Shown here in pieces: positions 16,374 to 23,672 of a stretch of DNA of 50,651 nt. Made by a program: the position numbers and the translations under genes. How positions within the stretch are numbered: position 1 is the first letter of the stretch; every line of letters begins with the position of its first letter. Origin of the DNA: Verrucomicrobiota bacterium (GTDB lineage Bacteria; Verrucomicrobiota; Verrucomicrobiia; Opitutales; UBA953); the NCBI GenBank assembly GCA_030831965.1, contig JAURJZ010000003.1, positions 1 through 50,651 on the forward strand, given 5' to 3'. Under the pieces are notes generated by a model, which was given only the letters and a program-made list of their open reading frames with translations, had not been told where the DNA came from and searched no databases.

Positions 16374-17387
16374 TCAGGGGTTTCTCCGACGCCACTCGGG
16401 ATGCTCCCGGTCCAGCAGCGCCCGCGGGGTCGGCACGTACCACGCGTAGCCGTTGCGGCGCTCGTGCCCGATCTCGGCGAGGGAATCCTTGGGTTTGCCG
16501 TCGCGGTCGCAGAAAATGGGCTTCCCGGTCTGGAGGGAGCGGAAACGGGCCCAGAGGGGCGGGGCCCCGGGTCGGGTGACGACCCGGGCGTCGCCGTCGA
16601 CCCGCTCGATGGCGAGGTTGTCGATCCGGGTTGAGCGAAGCCAGGACACCGCCCCCTCGACGGACTCGCGGATCTCGGGCGAGGGCTTGGGGACGGACAT
16701 CAGCAGCCGGACCAAGGTCGCCGTGTCGTGGCTGCTCAGCGAGGCCAGCTCGTAGCTGCGGGCCGACGCGGGGGCGAGCGTCTCCCGGTCGTGCTGGGCG
16801 CCCCAGGCGGCCGGCTTGCCCCCGATCCGAACCTGGCACCGCAGGATGCAGGCGATTCCCTTCTCGAACGCCGCCCGCGCCTCGCGTCGGCGGGGTTCGC
16901 CCACGAAGGCGAAGTCGGGCGAGAAGGCGATGTCGCGGAGCAGCGCCATCACGCTGGCCATGGCGTCGTCGTTGAAGGTGATGTGGCGGTCGTAGCCCTT
17001 GCCCGGCGGGTGGGACTGGGGAAAGCCGCCGTTGGGGTATTGCGCGGACAGGATGTGGGCGAGGCCGCGATCGAAGGCGGCGAGCAGGGCGGGATCGCTC
17101 CTCCGGGCGAGCACCTTGCCGAGGAAGCGGAGCTCGGTGGTGGTCGCCGCGTTGTCGAAGGTCGGCCGCGCGACCGCGGTGTCGCCGGGCCGACGCCCCT
17201 TGCCGAAGGTGTCGAGGTTCTTGGGCCAGCCGCCGAGCTTGGTCTGGTGGGAAAGGATGTTCGCCGCGACCGCCGCCGCCTCGGGACCCTTGTACCAGTC
17301 GTCGGCCCGCCGCATCCAGGAGGGATCGACCTGGGCCGCGGCCGCGGCGACCATACCGGCAAGCGCGAGCGCCGTTCGCAGGTGCAT
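16374..17387 (-). CDS. Secreted pectate lyase, PL10 family
   Basis: Cleaves polygalacturonate by beta-elimination, outside the cytoplasm. 337 residues with a signal peptide (ending near AAAAAQ). PL10 features: an N-terminal WMRRADDWYKGPEA segment, TKLGGWPKN, the FDNAATTTELRFLGKV block, YPNGGFPQ, HITFNDDAMASVM, and the conserved ARSYELASLS. The pattern of helical repeats fits the (alpha/alpha) toroid of this family. It is convergent with hemH (3 bp between stops). No transporter or other pectin genes sit beside it, though other secreted carbohydrate enzymes are elsewhere in the window. Confidence 0.9.
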   Translation of the reverse strand: MHLRTALALAGMVAAAAAQVDPSWMRRADDWYKGPEAAAVAANILSHQTKLGGWPKNLDTFGKGRRPGDTAVARPTFDNAATTTELRFLGKVLARRSDPALLAAFDRGLAHILSAQYPNGGFPQSHPPGKGYDRHITFNDDAMASVMALLRDIAFSPDFAFVGEPRRREARAAFEKGIACILRCQVRIGGKPAAWGAQHDRETLAPASARSYELASLSSHDTATLVRLLMSVPKPSPEIRESVEGAVSWLRSTRIDNLAIERVDGDARVVTRPGAPPLWARFRSLQTGKPIFCDRDGKPKDSLAEIGHERRNGYAWYVPTPRALLDREHPEWRRRNP

Positions 17388-17431
17388 GCCGCCACACTCG
17401 GCCGGTTCGTCGCCCAGTCAAGCGTCTCGTC

Positions 17432-17460
17432 TTGTGCCCGCGGCGCGGCCTTGCTCAACT
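17432..17460 (+). promoter_or_regulatory. Candidate maf promoter
   Basis: TTGTGC (17432-17437), 17 bp, TCAACT (17455-17460), then 5 bp to the ATG at 17466. Predicts a leaderless transcript. Confidence 0.4.
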
Positions 17461-17465
17461 GACGC

Positions 17466-18059
17466 ATGGTCCCGCCCGCCGAGCTCGTCCTCGCCTCCGC
17501 CTCCCCGCGGCGAACCGAGCTGCTCCGGGAGGCCGGCCTCCCGCACCGGGTGGTCGTCGCCGGCGTGACCGAGCGCGAGGATCCCGCCTCCGACCCGCGC
17601 GAGATGGTCCTGCACAACGCCCGGCTGAAGGCCCGGTCGGTGGCCGAGCGCGAGCCGGATGCCGTCGTCCTGGGGGCGGACACGACGGTGGCCCTCGGCG
17701 ACCGGGTCCTGAACAAGCCGGCCGACCTCGCCGAGGCCCGCGCCATGCTCCGCATGCTCTCGGGTCGGGAGCACACCGTGCACACCGGCATCTGCCTGAT
17801 CCATCGTCCGAGCGGGCTCGACGAGTCGCGCTGCGTGACGGCCCGGGTGGTTTTCCGCAAGCTGACGGAGGACGCGATCGGGCGCTACCTTGGGCTGGTC
17901 AACCCGCTCGACAAGGCGGGCGCATATGGGATCCAGCAGGGCAAGGACCTCATCATCGAGAGGCACGACGAGCCCATCTCCGTCATCATGGGGCTCCCCG
18001 TGGAGCTCGTCTCGGCCCGCCTGGCCGAGCTCGGGCTCTCGCCCGCGGTGCGGGATTGA
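17466..18059 (+). CDS. maf: Maf-family nucleoside triphosphate pyrophosphatase
   Basis: House-cleaning enzyme that hydrolyses non-canonical nucleotides (dTTP/UTP or modified forms) to monophosphates. 197 residues with the Maf signature: LVLASASPRRTELLREAGL at the start, GADTTVALGDRVLNKPAD in the middle (catalytic Asp in ADTTV), the SGREHTVHTG loop, and DKAGAYGIQ near the end. The start is the ATG at 17466, placing the signature at residue 7 as usual. Substrate subgroup (YhdE-like or YceF-like) is not certain. It is followed 30 bp later by a secreted protein of unknown function. Confidence 0.94.
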   Translation: MVPPAELVLASASPRRTELLREAGLPHRVVVAGVTEREDPASDPREMVLHNARLKARSVAEREPDAVVLGADTTVALGDRVLNKPADLAEARAMLRMLSGREHTVHTGICLIHRPSGLDESRCVTARVVFRKLTEDAIGRYLGLVNPLDKAGAYGIQQGKDLIIERHDEPISVIMGLPVELVSARLAELGLSPAVRD

Positions 18060-18089
18060 GTCCGTCCGCCCGCCGCCCATGACGGAGGC

Positions 18090-19013
18090 ATGCGTCCCGC
18101 CGCCTGCCTCCTCCCCGTCCTCCTCCTGCAGGCCCATCCGGTGCTCGCCCAGGTCGCGGGCGATGCCGAGCTTCGCGCGACCGTGCTCGGCCAACCCCTG
18201 GTCATCCGGACGACGTCGCGCACGGCCGGCGCCATCGATTCCGTGCGTTGGGCGGGGGTCGAGCACATCGACACCTTCGACCACGGCCGCCAGCTGCAGT
18301 CGGCCCTGAACGCCGACGTCGACGGCGTCTTCTATCCCGAGGCCTACAACCCGACCGAGGCGGGCTCGAGCCGCGACCACACCGGCCCGACCTCGTCCAG
18401 CCGGCTGGAGCTCCACCAGCTCGACCAAGGGGAGCTCCGGAGCCGCGTCCGGATGGCCTTTTGGCTGGCTCCCGGCGAGACGACCCTCGGCAAGCCCGCG
18501 CTCAACACCGCCGTCCTCTCCGACCACGTGCTGTCGAAGCGCGTCCGGGTCGGCTGGAGGGGCATCCCCAACGTCCTTGATTACCGCGTGGCCTTCGCCG
18601 TGCCTGGCGACCGTCCCCATCGCCTGCTGCAGTTCGAGGTGCTGACCGGCTACATGCCGCCGGCCTTCTCCCTGCCCCTGGAGTTCCACCCGGCGCAGGG
18701 ACGCTTGCTGCCGATGGCGCCCCGCACCGGGGAGGGGCCCTTGCCCGTGGTGCTTTCCACGCCCGACGGGGCCCACGCGATGGGCGTGGTCGCGGCCGAG
18801 CGCCCGGCGGGAATGCGCGGGCCGGGTTATGGCAGCTTCACCTTCGCGCAGGAGAGGGTGGTGAAGTGGAATTGCGTCTTCCGCCTTGGTTCCGGGCAAC
18901 CCATCCCTCCGGCCGAGCACGCCTTCCATGTCCTGGTCGTCTTCGGTCCGCGCGCCGAGTGCGAGCGGGCCTTGGCCGGGATCCATGCCCAGCTGCCGGC
19001 GCCCGGTCGCTGA
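18090..19013 (+). CDS. Secreted protein of unknown function
   Basis: 307 residues with a signal peptide (MRPAACLLPVLLLQAHPVLA). The mature part is beta-rich, with short hydrophobic strands throughout and no cysteine pair pattern. A distinctive stretch reads YNPTEAGSSRDHTGPTSSSR at about residues 86-105. I do not recognise the family; an all-beta sandwich such as a sugar-binding or mutarotase-like fold is possible but unproven. GGAGG lies 1 bp before the ATG, too close for an ideal ribosome site. It sits between maf and a TonB-like gene; nothing in this context defines its role. Confidence 0.72.
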   Translation: MRPAACLLPVLLLQAHPVLAQVAGDAELRATVLGQPLVIRTTSRTAGAIDSVRWAGVEHIDTFDHGRQLQSALNADVDGVFYPEAYNPTEAGSSRDHTGPTSSSRLELHQLDQGELRSRVRMAFWLAPGETTLGKPALNTAVLSDHVLSKRVRVGWRGIPNVLDYRVAFAVPGDRPHRLLQFEVLTGYMPPAFSLPLEFHPAQGRLLPMAPRTGEGPLPVVLSTPDGAHAMGVVAAERPAGMRGPGYGSFTFAQERVVKWNCVFRLGSGQPIPPAEHAFHVLVVFGPRAECERALAGIHAQLPAPGR

Positions 19014-19019
19014 TTCCGG

Positions 19020-19047
19020 TTGTCTTGCCGGTCGGGTCGGCAAGCCT
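19020..19047 (+). promoter_or_regulatory. Candidate promoter of the TonB-like gene, overlapping a stem-loop
   Basis: TTGTCT (19020-19025), 16 bp, AAGCCT (19042-19047), then 6 bp to the ATG. A 7-bp inverted repeat, CTTGCCG (19024-19030) and CGGCAAG (19038-19044), lies between and across these boxes and could be an operator or the end structure of the upstream mRNA. Confidence 0.35.
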
Positions 19048-19053
19048 GCGCGC

Positions 19054-19920
19054 ATGCAGGCCGCGCCCCACCGAGCGGACGACCCGGGACCCCCGCTGCT
19101 CGCGCTGGCCCTGACCGCGGCCCTGCACGCCGGGGCCTTTGCCCTGCTGTCCGTCCCCCTCGAGATCCCCCCGCCCGCGGCGCGCGCGGCGGTCGCCCGC
19201 GCCGCCGCCCCCATCCCCGCCGCCAAGCTTCCCCCCTCGCTTCGGCTGGCCGAGCCCTCGCCCGCAGGCAACCGGGAGGAGCCGGTCGCCGCTCCCTTTG
19301 TGGCGGCCCGCAACCAGTCCGCGGCCCAGCCCGCGCCGCGCCCCGGCGCGGTCTCCCCCTTGCCGCGCTCGGAGGGCGAGTCGGCCGAATCGCTTCGGCT
19401 GGCCCAGGCGGTTCCCCGGCCCCCTGAGCCGGCGGCCGCGCCGCCGTCTCCTCCCTTGCCGGAGGCGGGCACGCCCCGGGTGGCGGCGACCTCGTCCCAT
19501 CCGCGCAGGTCGAACCCCCTGTTGGCGCCCCCGTCCAAGGCCGCTGGCACCTCGGGTCTGCTCCTGCGCAACCCGGTCGACGTGGGGCGCGCGGGCTCGC
19601 TGGCGCTCGACGCGCGTTTCTCCGCCTACGGCGACTACGCCCAGCGCATGCTCGAGGCCGTGCAAGCCAGCTGGTGGGGCATCCTGAGCCGGACCCGCCT
19701 GGACGATTTCGCGGCGGGCAGCGTGGTCGTGCGGTTCCGCCTGGCGAGGGACGGCACCGTGCCCGAGGCGGAGATCGTCTCGGCCACCGTCCCCCTCCTC
19801 GCCGCGCTGGCGTGCAAGGACGCCGTCCAGCTCCCCGCCCCTTACGACGCCTGGCGCCCCGAGATGGTCGCCTTGCTCGGCGAGGAGGAGACGGTGACCA
19901 TCACCTTCCATTACCGATGA
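19054..19920 (+). CDS. TonB-like energy-transducing protein
   Basis: 288 residues built like TonB: short cytoplasmic N-terminus, one membrane helix (about 13-31, LLALALTAALHAGAFALL), a long Pro/Ala-rich linker (about 35-180), and a compact C-terminal domain (about 190-288) with WWGILSRTRL, VVVRFRLARDGTV and a final beta strand (TVTITFHYR). This fits the TonB/TolA C-terminal fold that spans the periplasm and energises outer-membrane transport. The ATG at 19054 directly precedes the membrane helix. No exbB/exbD or TonB-dependent receptor is nearby. Its stop overlaps the next ATG by 4 bp. Low-complexity linkers limit certainty. Confidence 0.78.
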   Translation: MQAAPHRADDPGPPLLALALTAALHAGAFALLSVPLEIPPPAARAAVARAAAPIPAAKLPPSLRLAEPSPAGNREEPVAAPFVAARNQSAAQPAPRPGAVSPLPRSEGESAESLRLAQAVPRPPEPAAAPPSPPLPEAGTPRVAATSSHPRRSNPLLAPPSKAAGTSGLLLRNPVDVGRAGSLALDARFSAYGDYAQRMLEAVQASWWGILSRTRLDDFAAGSVVVRFRLARDGTVPEAEIVSATVPLLAALACKDAVQLPAPYDAWRPEMVALLGEEETVTITFHYR

Positions 19921-20747
19921 GCTCGATCCTCGCCGGCGTCCCGTTGCACGAGGGCGTGCGCGTCCTGGCGGAGCATCCCTGCGGCCTGGTCGCGGTCGAC
20001 AAGCCGGAGGGCGTGCTTGCGCACCCCAACCGGTCCGAGGACAACGCGCGGTCCCTCCTGACCGCCAATTACTCCCTGGAGGAGGAGGCCTACCACGTGC
20101 GCGACGGCGCCGGCGGGGTGCGCCGGGTCTGGCTGGCCAACCGCCTCGACGGGCCGACGAGCGGCGTCATCCTGCTGGCGACGAACCTCGCCGCGGCCGA
20201 CGCGGCCCGGAGGGAGTTCGCGCGCGCCGCCGTGACCAAGCGCTACGTCGCCGTCTGCGCCGGCCGCGGCGCCGTCGCCGGCCAGAGGGGGAGTTGGAAC
20301 GACCTGCTCGCCAAGCGCGGCGGCGGCGAGGAAGGGGTCCGTTCCGAGCCGGTCCGGCCAGGGTCCGTCCCGCGCGGCCCCGTGGTCCGGGCGCTCACGC
20401 TTTTCAAGGTCGGTGCCCTCGCCCCGGGCGGCCTCGGGCTGGCGACCTTCCACCTCGAGCCCAAGACCGGCCGGACCCACCAGCTTCGCGTCCAGTGCGC
20501 GCTGCGCGGCTTCCCCATCCTCGGCGACCGGACCTATGGGGATTTCGAGGCGAACCGCGCGCTCGGGGCCGAGCGAGGCTTCCGCCGGCTTTTCCTCCAC
20601 GCCGAGTCGCTGGAGATGGCCGCGGACCTGGCGGGGGCCAAGGTGCGATTCGTCGCGCATGCCCCGGTCCCGCCGGCCTTCTCCGAGGTGATGGGAGGGG
20701 CTTCCGGGGGACCGGGTGACCGCGGCCTGGGCCGGGTGCGCGTCTGA
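19917..20747 (+). CDS. RluA-family RNA pseudouridine synthase
   Basis: Isomerises uridine to pseudouridine in rRNA or tRNA. 276 residues with LVAVDKPEGVLAHP (motif I region), the catalytic block ANRLDGPTSGVILLA (the Asp of RLD is the nucleophile; the usual preceding His is Asn here), and KTGRTHQLRVQCALRGFPILGDRTYG. No S4 domain is apparent at the N-terminus. The start ATG overlaps the stop of the TonB-like gene (ATGA), indicating translational coupling with a functionally unrelated gene. Its TGA stop directly abuts the TCA of the convergent response-regulator gene. Target nucleotide unknown. Confidence 0.92.
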   Translation: MSSILAGVPLHEGVRVLAEHPCGLVAVDKPEGVLAHPNRSEDNARSLLTANYSLEEEAYHVRDGAGGVRRVWLANRLDGPTSGVILLATNLAAADAARREFARAAVTKRYVAVCAGRGAVAGQRGSWNDLLAKRGGGEEGVRSEPVRPGSVPRGPVVRALTLFKVGALAPGGLGLATFHLEPKTGRTHQLRVQCALRGFPILGDRTYGDFEANRALGAERGFRRLFLHAESLEMAADLAGAKVRFVAHAPVPPAFSEVMGGASGGPGDRGLGRVRV

Positions 20748-21443
20748 TCAGACGAGGTCGCTGTCGACCAGCTCGTGTCGGATGGCGAAGCGCACCAGCG
20801 CCGCCGTGTCGTGGATGCCGAGCTTGCGCATGAGGTTGGTGCGGTGGTTCTCCGCCGTCTTCACGCTGACGCCGAGCTTGACCGAGACCTCCTTGCTGCT
20901 GTGGCTCTGCGCGACGAGCAGGAGGACCTCGTGCTCGCGCGGGGTCAGGAGCCCGAGCTGGGCGTCGGGGCTGGGTTGGCCGAGGGCCTGGCGGAGCAGG
21001 GTGTTGAAGCGGTCGTCGAACCAGGTCCGGCCGGCCAGGACGGCGGCCGCGGCCTGGCGGATGGCGGCGAGGGGCGAGCCCTTGTCGACATAGCCGTGGG
21101 CGCCGGATTGGATGATGCCCCTCACGACCTGGAGGTTCTGGAGGGAGGAGAGGACGAGCAGGCGGGTGTCCGGCAGCTCGCGGCGGGCGCGGCGGAGGAA
21201 CTCCAGCCCGTTGGATCCCGGCAGGCCGATGTCGACCACGGCGAGCCGGGGTTGGTGCCGGCGGGCGAGGGTGAGGGCCTCGGGGACATCGCCCGCCTCG
21301 AGGGTGCGGAGCCCGAGCCGCTCGCGGAAGAGCTCGCAGAGCAGCTCGCGGAGGGTGCGGTGGTCCTCGAGGATGAGCACGGTGCCGGGCTCGGCTCGGG
21401 GGGTTGCGTTGCGGGGGGTGCGGGGGTTCTTGGGGTTTCTCAT
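20748..21443 (-). CDS. LuxR/NarL-type response regulator (orphan)
   Basis: 231 residues: receiver domain (about 20-140) and LuxR helix-turn-helix (about 167-225). Receiver residues are intact: acidic pair E26/D27 (LEDHRTL), phospho-acceptor D71 (VVDIGLPG), S99/S100, and K121 (VDKGSP). The DNA-binding part has LTPREHEVLLLVAQ and KEVSVKLGVSVKTAENHRTNLMRKL. The ATG at 21443 gives a short disordered N-terminal tail before the receiver. No histidine kinase lies next to it, so partner and targets are unknown. Transcription could start from a TTGCCA-type -35 located in the 120-bp gap shared with the divergent Bax-inhibitor gene. Confidence 0.93.
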   Translation of the reverse strand: MRNPKNPRTPRNATPRAEPGTVLILEDHRTLRELLCELFRERLGLRTLEAGDVPEALTLARRHQPRLAVVDIGLPGSNGLEFLRRARRELPDTRLLVLSSLQNLQVVRGIIQSGAHGYVDKGSPLAAIRQAAAAVLAGRTWFDDRFNTLLRQALGQPSPDAQLGLLTPREHEVLLLVAQSHSSKEVSVKLGVSVKTAENHRTNLMRKLGIHDTAALVRFAIRHELVDSDLV

Positions 21444-21532
21444 GGGTGGGGGTCTTGTCCATTCTGCCCTTCCGCGGCGGCTGGCAACGTCGCCCCGCTG
21501 GGGTCTTTTGCCCAGGTGGCCAAGGTCCTGCG

Positions 21533-21560
21533 TTGACCCGGGGGCGCCGGGCGGCACGCT
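21533..21560 (+). promoter_or_regulatory. Candidate promoter of the Bax-inhibitor-1 gene
   Basis: TTGACC (21533-21538), 16 bp, CACGCT (21555-21560), then 6 bp to the ATG at 21567. Predicts a leaderless transcript. Confidence 0.42.
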
Positions 21561-21566
21561 GGGGCC

Positions 21567-22304
21567 ATGTCCTCCGACAACCCGTTCGTCATCGACCAGG
21601 CCGCCCCCTCCGAGCGCGCCGACTTCTACCGCCGCGCCTACCTCACGGTCGCCGCCGCCTTCGCCGCCTTCGCCCTCCTGCTTTTCGCGTCCTTCACCGT
21701 GCCCCTCGGGCAGGCCCCGCTCGCCTTCCATTACGCCGAGGCGGTCGGCTCGCTCTACGGCGCCCTGGGGGGCTGGGCCACGCTGGTTGTCCTGGGCCTC
21801 TTCTGGCTGGGCACCTCGGTGGCCCAGTCGGCGGTCTACGCCTCCGCCTCGCGCCCGGCCAAGCTCGCCGGCTTCCTCGGCTACATCCTCCTCCAGGTCG
21901 CGATCTTCATCCCGCTCATCTGGATGGTGCTCCTCAAGACCGAGGGGCGCCCCGCCGAGATCCTGCTTCCGGCCTGCGGCGTGACCGGGGCGCTTGTGCT
22001 CGGCCTGACGGTCGCCGCCTTCGTGACGCAGGCCGATTTCTCCTTCCTGCGCACGGTCCTCGTGGTCGGCAGCTTCGCGGCGCTGGGCGTGGTTGTCGTC
22101 GCCGCCGTCGCCGACACGTCCCTGGGCACCTGGTTCTCGCTGGCGATGATCGCGCTCATGGCCACCGCGGTCCTCTACCAGACCTGGCAGGTCCGGACCC
22201 AATTCGGGACGGGGCAGCACCTCGAGGCGGGCTTCGCGCTCTTCGCGGCCTTCGTCACCCTGCTGTTCTACGTCATCCGGCTCTTCCTCCAGCGCCGCAG
22301 CTAG
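21567..22304 (+). CDS. Bax inhibitor-1 / YccA-YbhL family membrane protein
   Basis: 245 residues with seven hydrophobic segments, as in the BI-1 (UPF0005) family of inner-membrane proteins, some of which act as pH-sensitive Ca2+ leak channels or interact with the FtsH protease. Recognisable stretches include the N-terminal ERADFYRRAYLTVAAAFAAF, SVAQSAVYASASRPAKLAGFLGY, TQADFSFLRTVL and the C-terminal HLEAGFALFAAFVTLLFYVIRLF. Length and helix spacing fit the family. The role in this organism is not predictable. Its TAG stop shares the palindrome CTAG with the stop of the convergent methyltransferase gene. Confidence 0.85.
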   Translation: MSSDNPFVIDQAAPSERADFYRRAYLTVAAAFAAFALLLFASFTVPLGQAPLAFHYAEAVGSLYGALGGWATLVVLGLFWLGTSVAQSAVYASASRPAKLAGFLGYILLQVAIFIPLIWMVLLKTEGRPAEILLPACGVTGALVLGLTVAAFVTQADFSFLRTVLVVGSFAALGVVVVAAVADTSLGTWFSLAMIALMATAVLYQTWQVRTQFGTGQHLEAGFALFAAFVTLLFYVIRLFLQRRS

Positions 22305-23011
22305 CCGCGGCCGGGGCGCTCGGCGACAAACCAGCGGGTGTCGTCCGAGAACGCCCGCACCGCCGGGGGCTCGTCCGCGAGCTCGGAGCGCATGGCGGTG
22401 AGCCGCACCCTCCACCCTGCGCCCTCGAGCTCGGCGCGGGTCTCCGCCTCGGTTCCCGCATGCAGGAAGACCGGCCCGGACTCGCTGCCGTGCCACCGGT
22501 CGCCGAGCTCGCCGTCGGTCGGGGCGCTTTCCGCGGCCCAGCGGTCGCGGTTCTCGCCTCGCTCGCGGTCGTGGGCGGTGAGGAGAAGGAGGCCGCCCGG
22601 GCGCACGACCCGCCGGATCTCGGCGAGGGCCCCGCGGCGCGCGTCGGCGCCGGGGATGCACATCAGGCCGTTGAAGCCGAAGAGCGCGCCGGCGAACGCG
22701 CCGTCGGCGTGGGGTAGGCGGCGCGCGTCGGCCAGGGTGGCCCGGAACGGGCAGCCGGCCTCGGCGAAGACGGCGTCGGCCAGCTCGACCATGGCGGGGG
22801 AGAGGTCGGTCGGCGCGACGCTCGACCAGCCTTCTCGCCAGAGTCCCAGCGCGATGCGCCCGCCGCCGCAGCCGAGCTCCAGCAGGGGCTCCGCGGGGTC
22901 GAGGTGGGCGCGGCAAAGCCGTCGCTCGGATTCCCAGAGGCCGACGGAAACGGCGGCCCGGGCGTAATGGAGCGCGGTGCGGATATCCCTCCAGTGGGCC
23001 TCGGCATCCAT
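22301..23011 (-). CDS. Class I SAM-dependent methyltransferase
   Basis: 236 residues. The SAM-binding motif I is LLELGCGGGRIALGL (about 42-56), followed by an acidic residue after the second strand (PTDLSPAMVELA), ADARRLPHADGAFAGAL (motif for strand 4) and VVRPGGLLLLTAHD (post-motif). This is the Methyltransf_11/25 pattern. The substrate is unknown. The ATG at 23011 is chosen because the upstream in-frame extension is Arg-rich and lies in the divergent promoter gap. The gene is divergent from the DUF192 gene (54 bp) and overlaps the BI-1 stop. Confidence 0.86.
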   Translation of the reverse strand: MDAEAHWRDIRTALHYARAAVSVGLWESERRLCRAHLDPAEPLLELGCGGGRIALGLWREGWSSVAPTDLSPAMVELADAVFAEAGCPFRATLADARRLPHADGAFAGALFGFNGLMCIPGADARRGALAEIRRVVRPGGLLLLTAHDRERGENRDRWAAESAPTDGELGDRWHGSESGPVFLHAGTEAETRAELEGAGWRVRLTAMRSELADEPPAVRAFSDDTRWFVAERPGRG

Positions 23012-23030
23012 GGAAATCGGGTGGTTAGGC

Positions 23031-23058
23031 TTGTTCGCCCAAGGGCGGCGGCTAGCAT
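23031..23058 (+). promoter_or_regulatory. Candidate DUF192 gene promoter
   Basis: TTGTTC (23031-23036), 16 bp, TAGCAT (23053-23058), then 7 bp to the ATG at 23066. One of the better -10 matches in the window. Confidence 0.45.
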
Positions 23059-23065
23059 CGCTCCC

Positions 23066-23566
23066 ATGAGGTCCTTGGCAATCCTCGCCTGCCTTGCCCT
23101 GGCCGCCTGCGAGCCGGAGGGTCCGGCCGCGCCGGCGGCGTCGGAAGGGCTGCCGTTCGCCAGCGTCCATGAGCTCAGGCTCGACGGCAAGGTCCTGCTG
23201 GCGCAGCTGGCGGTGACGGAGACCGAGCGCACGCAGGGGTTCACCGGCGTGAGTCCCCAGGAGGACCGCGGCATGCTCTTCGTCTACCCCCTGCCGGCCC
23301 GCGGCCGCTTCTGGATGAAGGACACGCCGGCCGACCTTGACATCGCCTTCCTCGACCGCGAGGGCCGGATCCTTCAGGTCAGCCCGATGCGCGCGCTCGA
23401 CACCGAGGCGACGGTCTCCGAGTCCGACAAGGTCAAGTTCGCCCTCGAGATGCGCCGGGGGTGGTTCGCCGAGGCGGGCATCCGTCCGGGAGCGAAGCTC
23501 GACCTCTACGGCGTGGTCAACGCGCTCCGGGCCCGCGGCTTCAACCCGACGCGCCTGGGGCTCTGA
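23066..23566 (+). CDS. DUF192 lipoprotein
   Basis: 166 residues. The signal peptide ends in a lipobox (LALAAC, C15), so the protein is probably lipid-anchored and faces the periplasm. The body fits the DUF192 (UPF0127) family: AQLAVTETERTQGFTGVSP, GMLFVYPLPARGRFWMKDTPADLDIAFLD and the C-terminal LEMRRGWFAEAGIRPGAKL, where the family normally reads LE-x-NaGW. Function in this family is not established. The ATG at 23066 directly begins the signal peptide. The last 26 bases overlap, on the other strand, a 43-codon gene. Confidence 0.9.
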   Translation: MRSLAILACLALAACEPEGPAAPAASEGLPFASVHELRLDGKVLLAQLAVTETERTQGFTGVSPQEDRGMLFVYPLPARGRFWMKDTPADLDIAFLDREGRILQVSPMRALDTEATVSESDKVKFALEMRRGWFAEAGIRPGAKLDLYGVVNALRARGFNPTRLGL

Positions 23567-23672
23567 CCCACTCGGCGCGCCAGGCGAGGCCGATGGCCGC
23601 GGCGAGGGCGAGCGCGAGCAACAGCCAGGCCAGGGCCCTGCGCTCCCCCTTGGTCGTGTCGCCGAGGCTCAT
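23541..23672 (-). CDS. Membrane mini-protein coupled to prenyl synthase (43 aa)
   Basis: A 43-residue reading frame: MSLGDTTKGERRALAW, then a hydrophobic helix (about 15-32, WLLLALALAAAIGLAW), then a short polar tail. Its ATG overlaps the stop of the prenyl synthase gene (ATGA), which favours translation by coupling. It overlaps the DUF192 gene end by 26 bp on the opposite strand. No known family recognised; single-pass topology is the only prediction. Could be a chance frame in G+C-rich DNA, though the coupling and clean helix argue otherwise. Confidence 0.5.
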   Translation of the reverse strand: MSLGDTTKGERRALAWLLLALALAAAIGLAWRAEWVRAPGASG

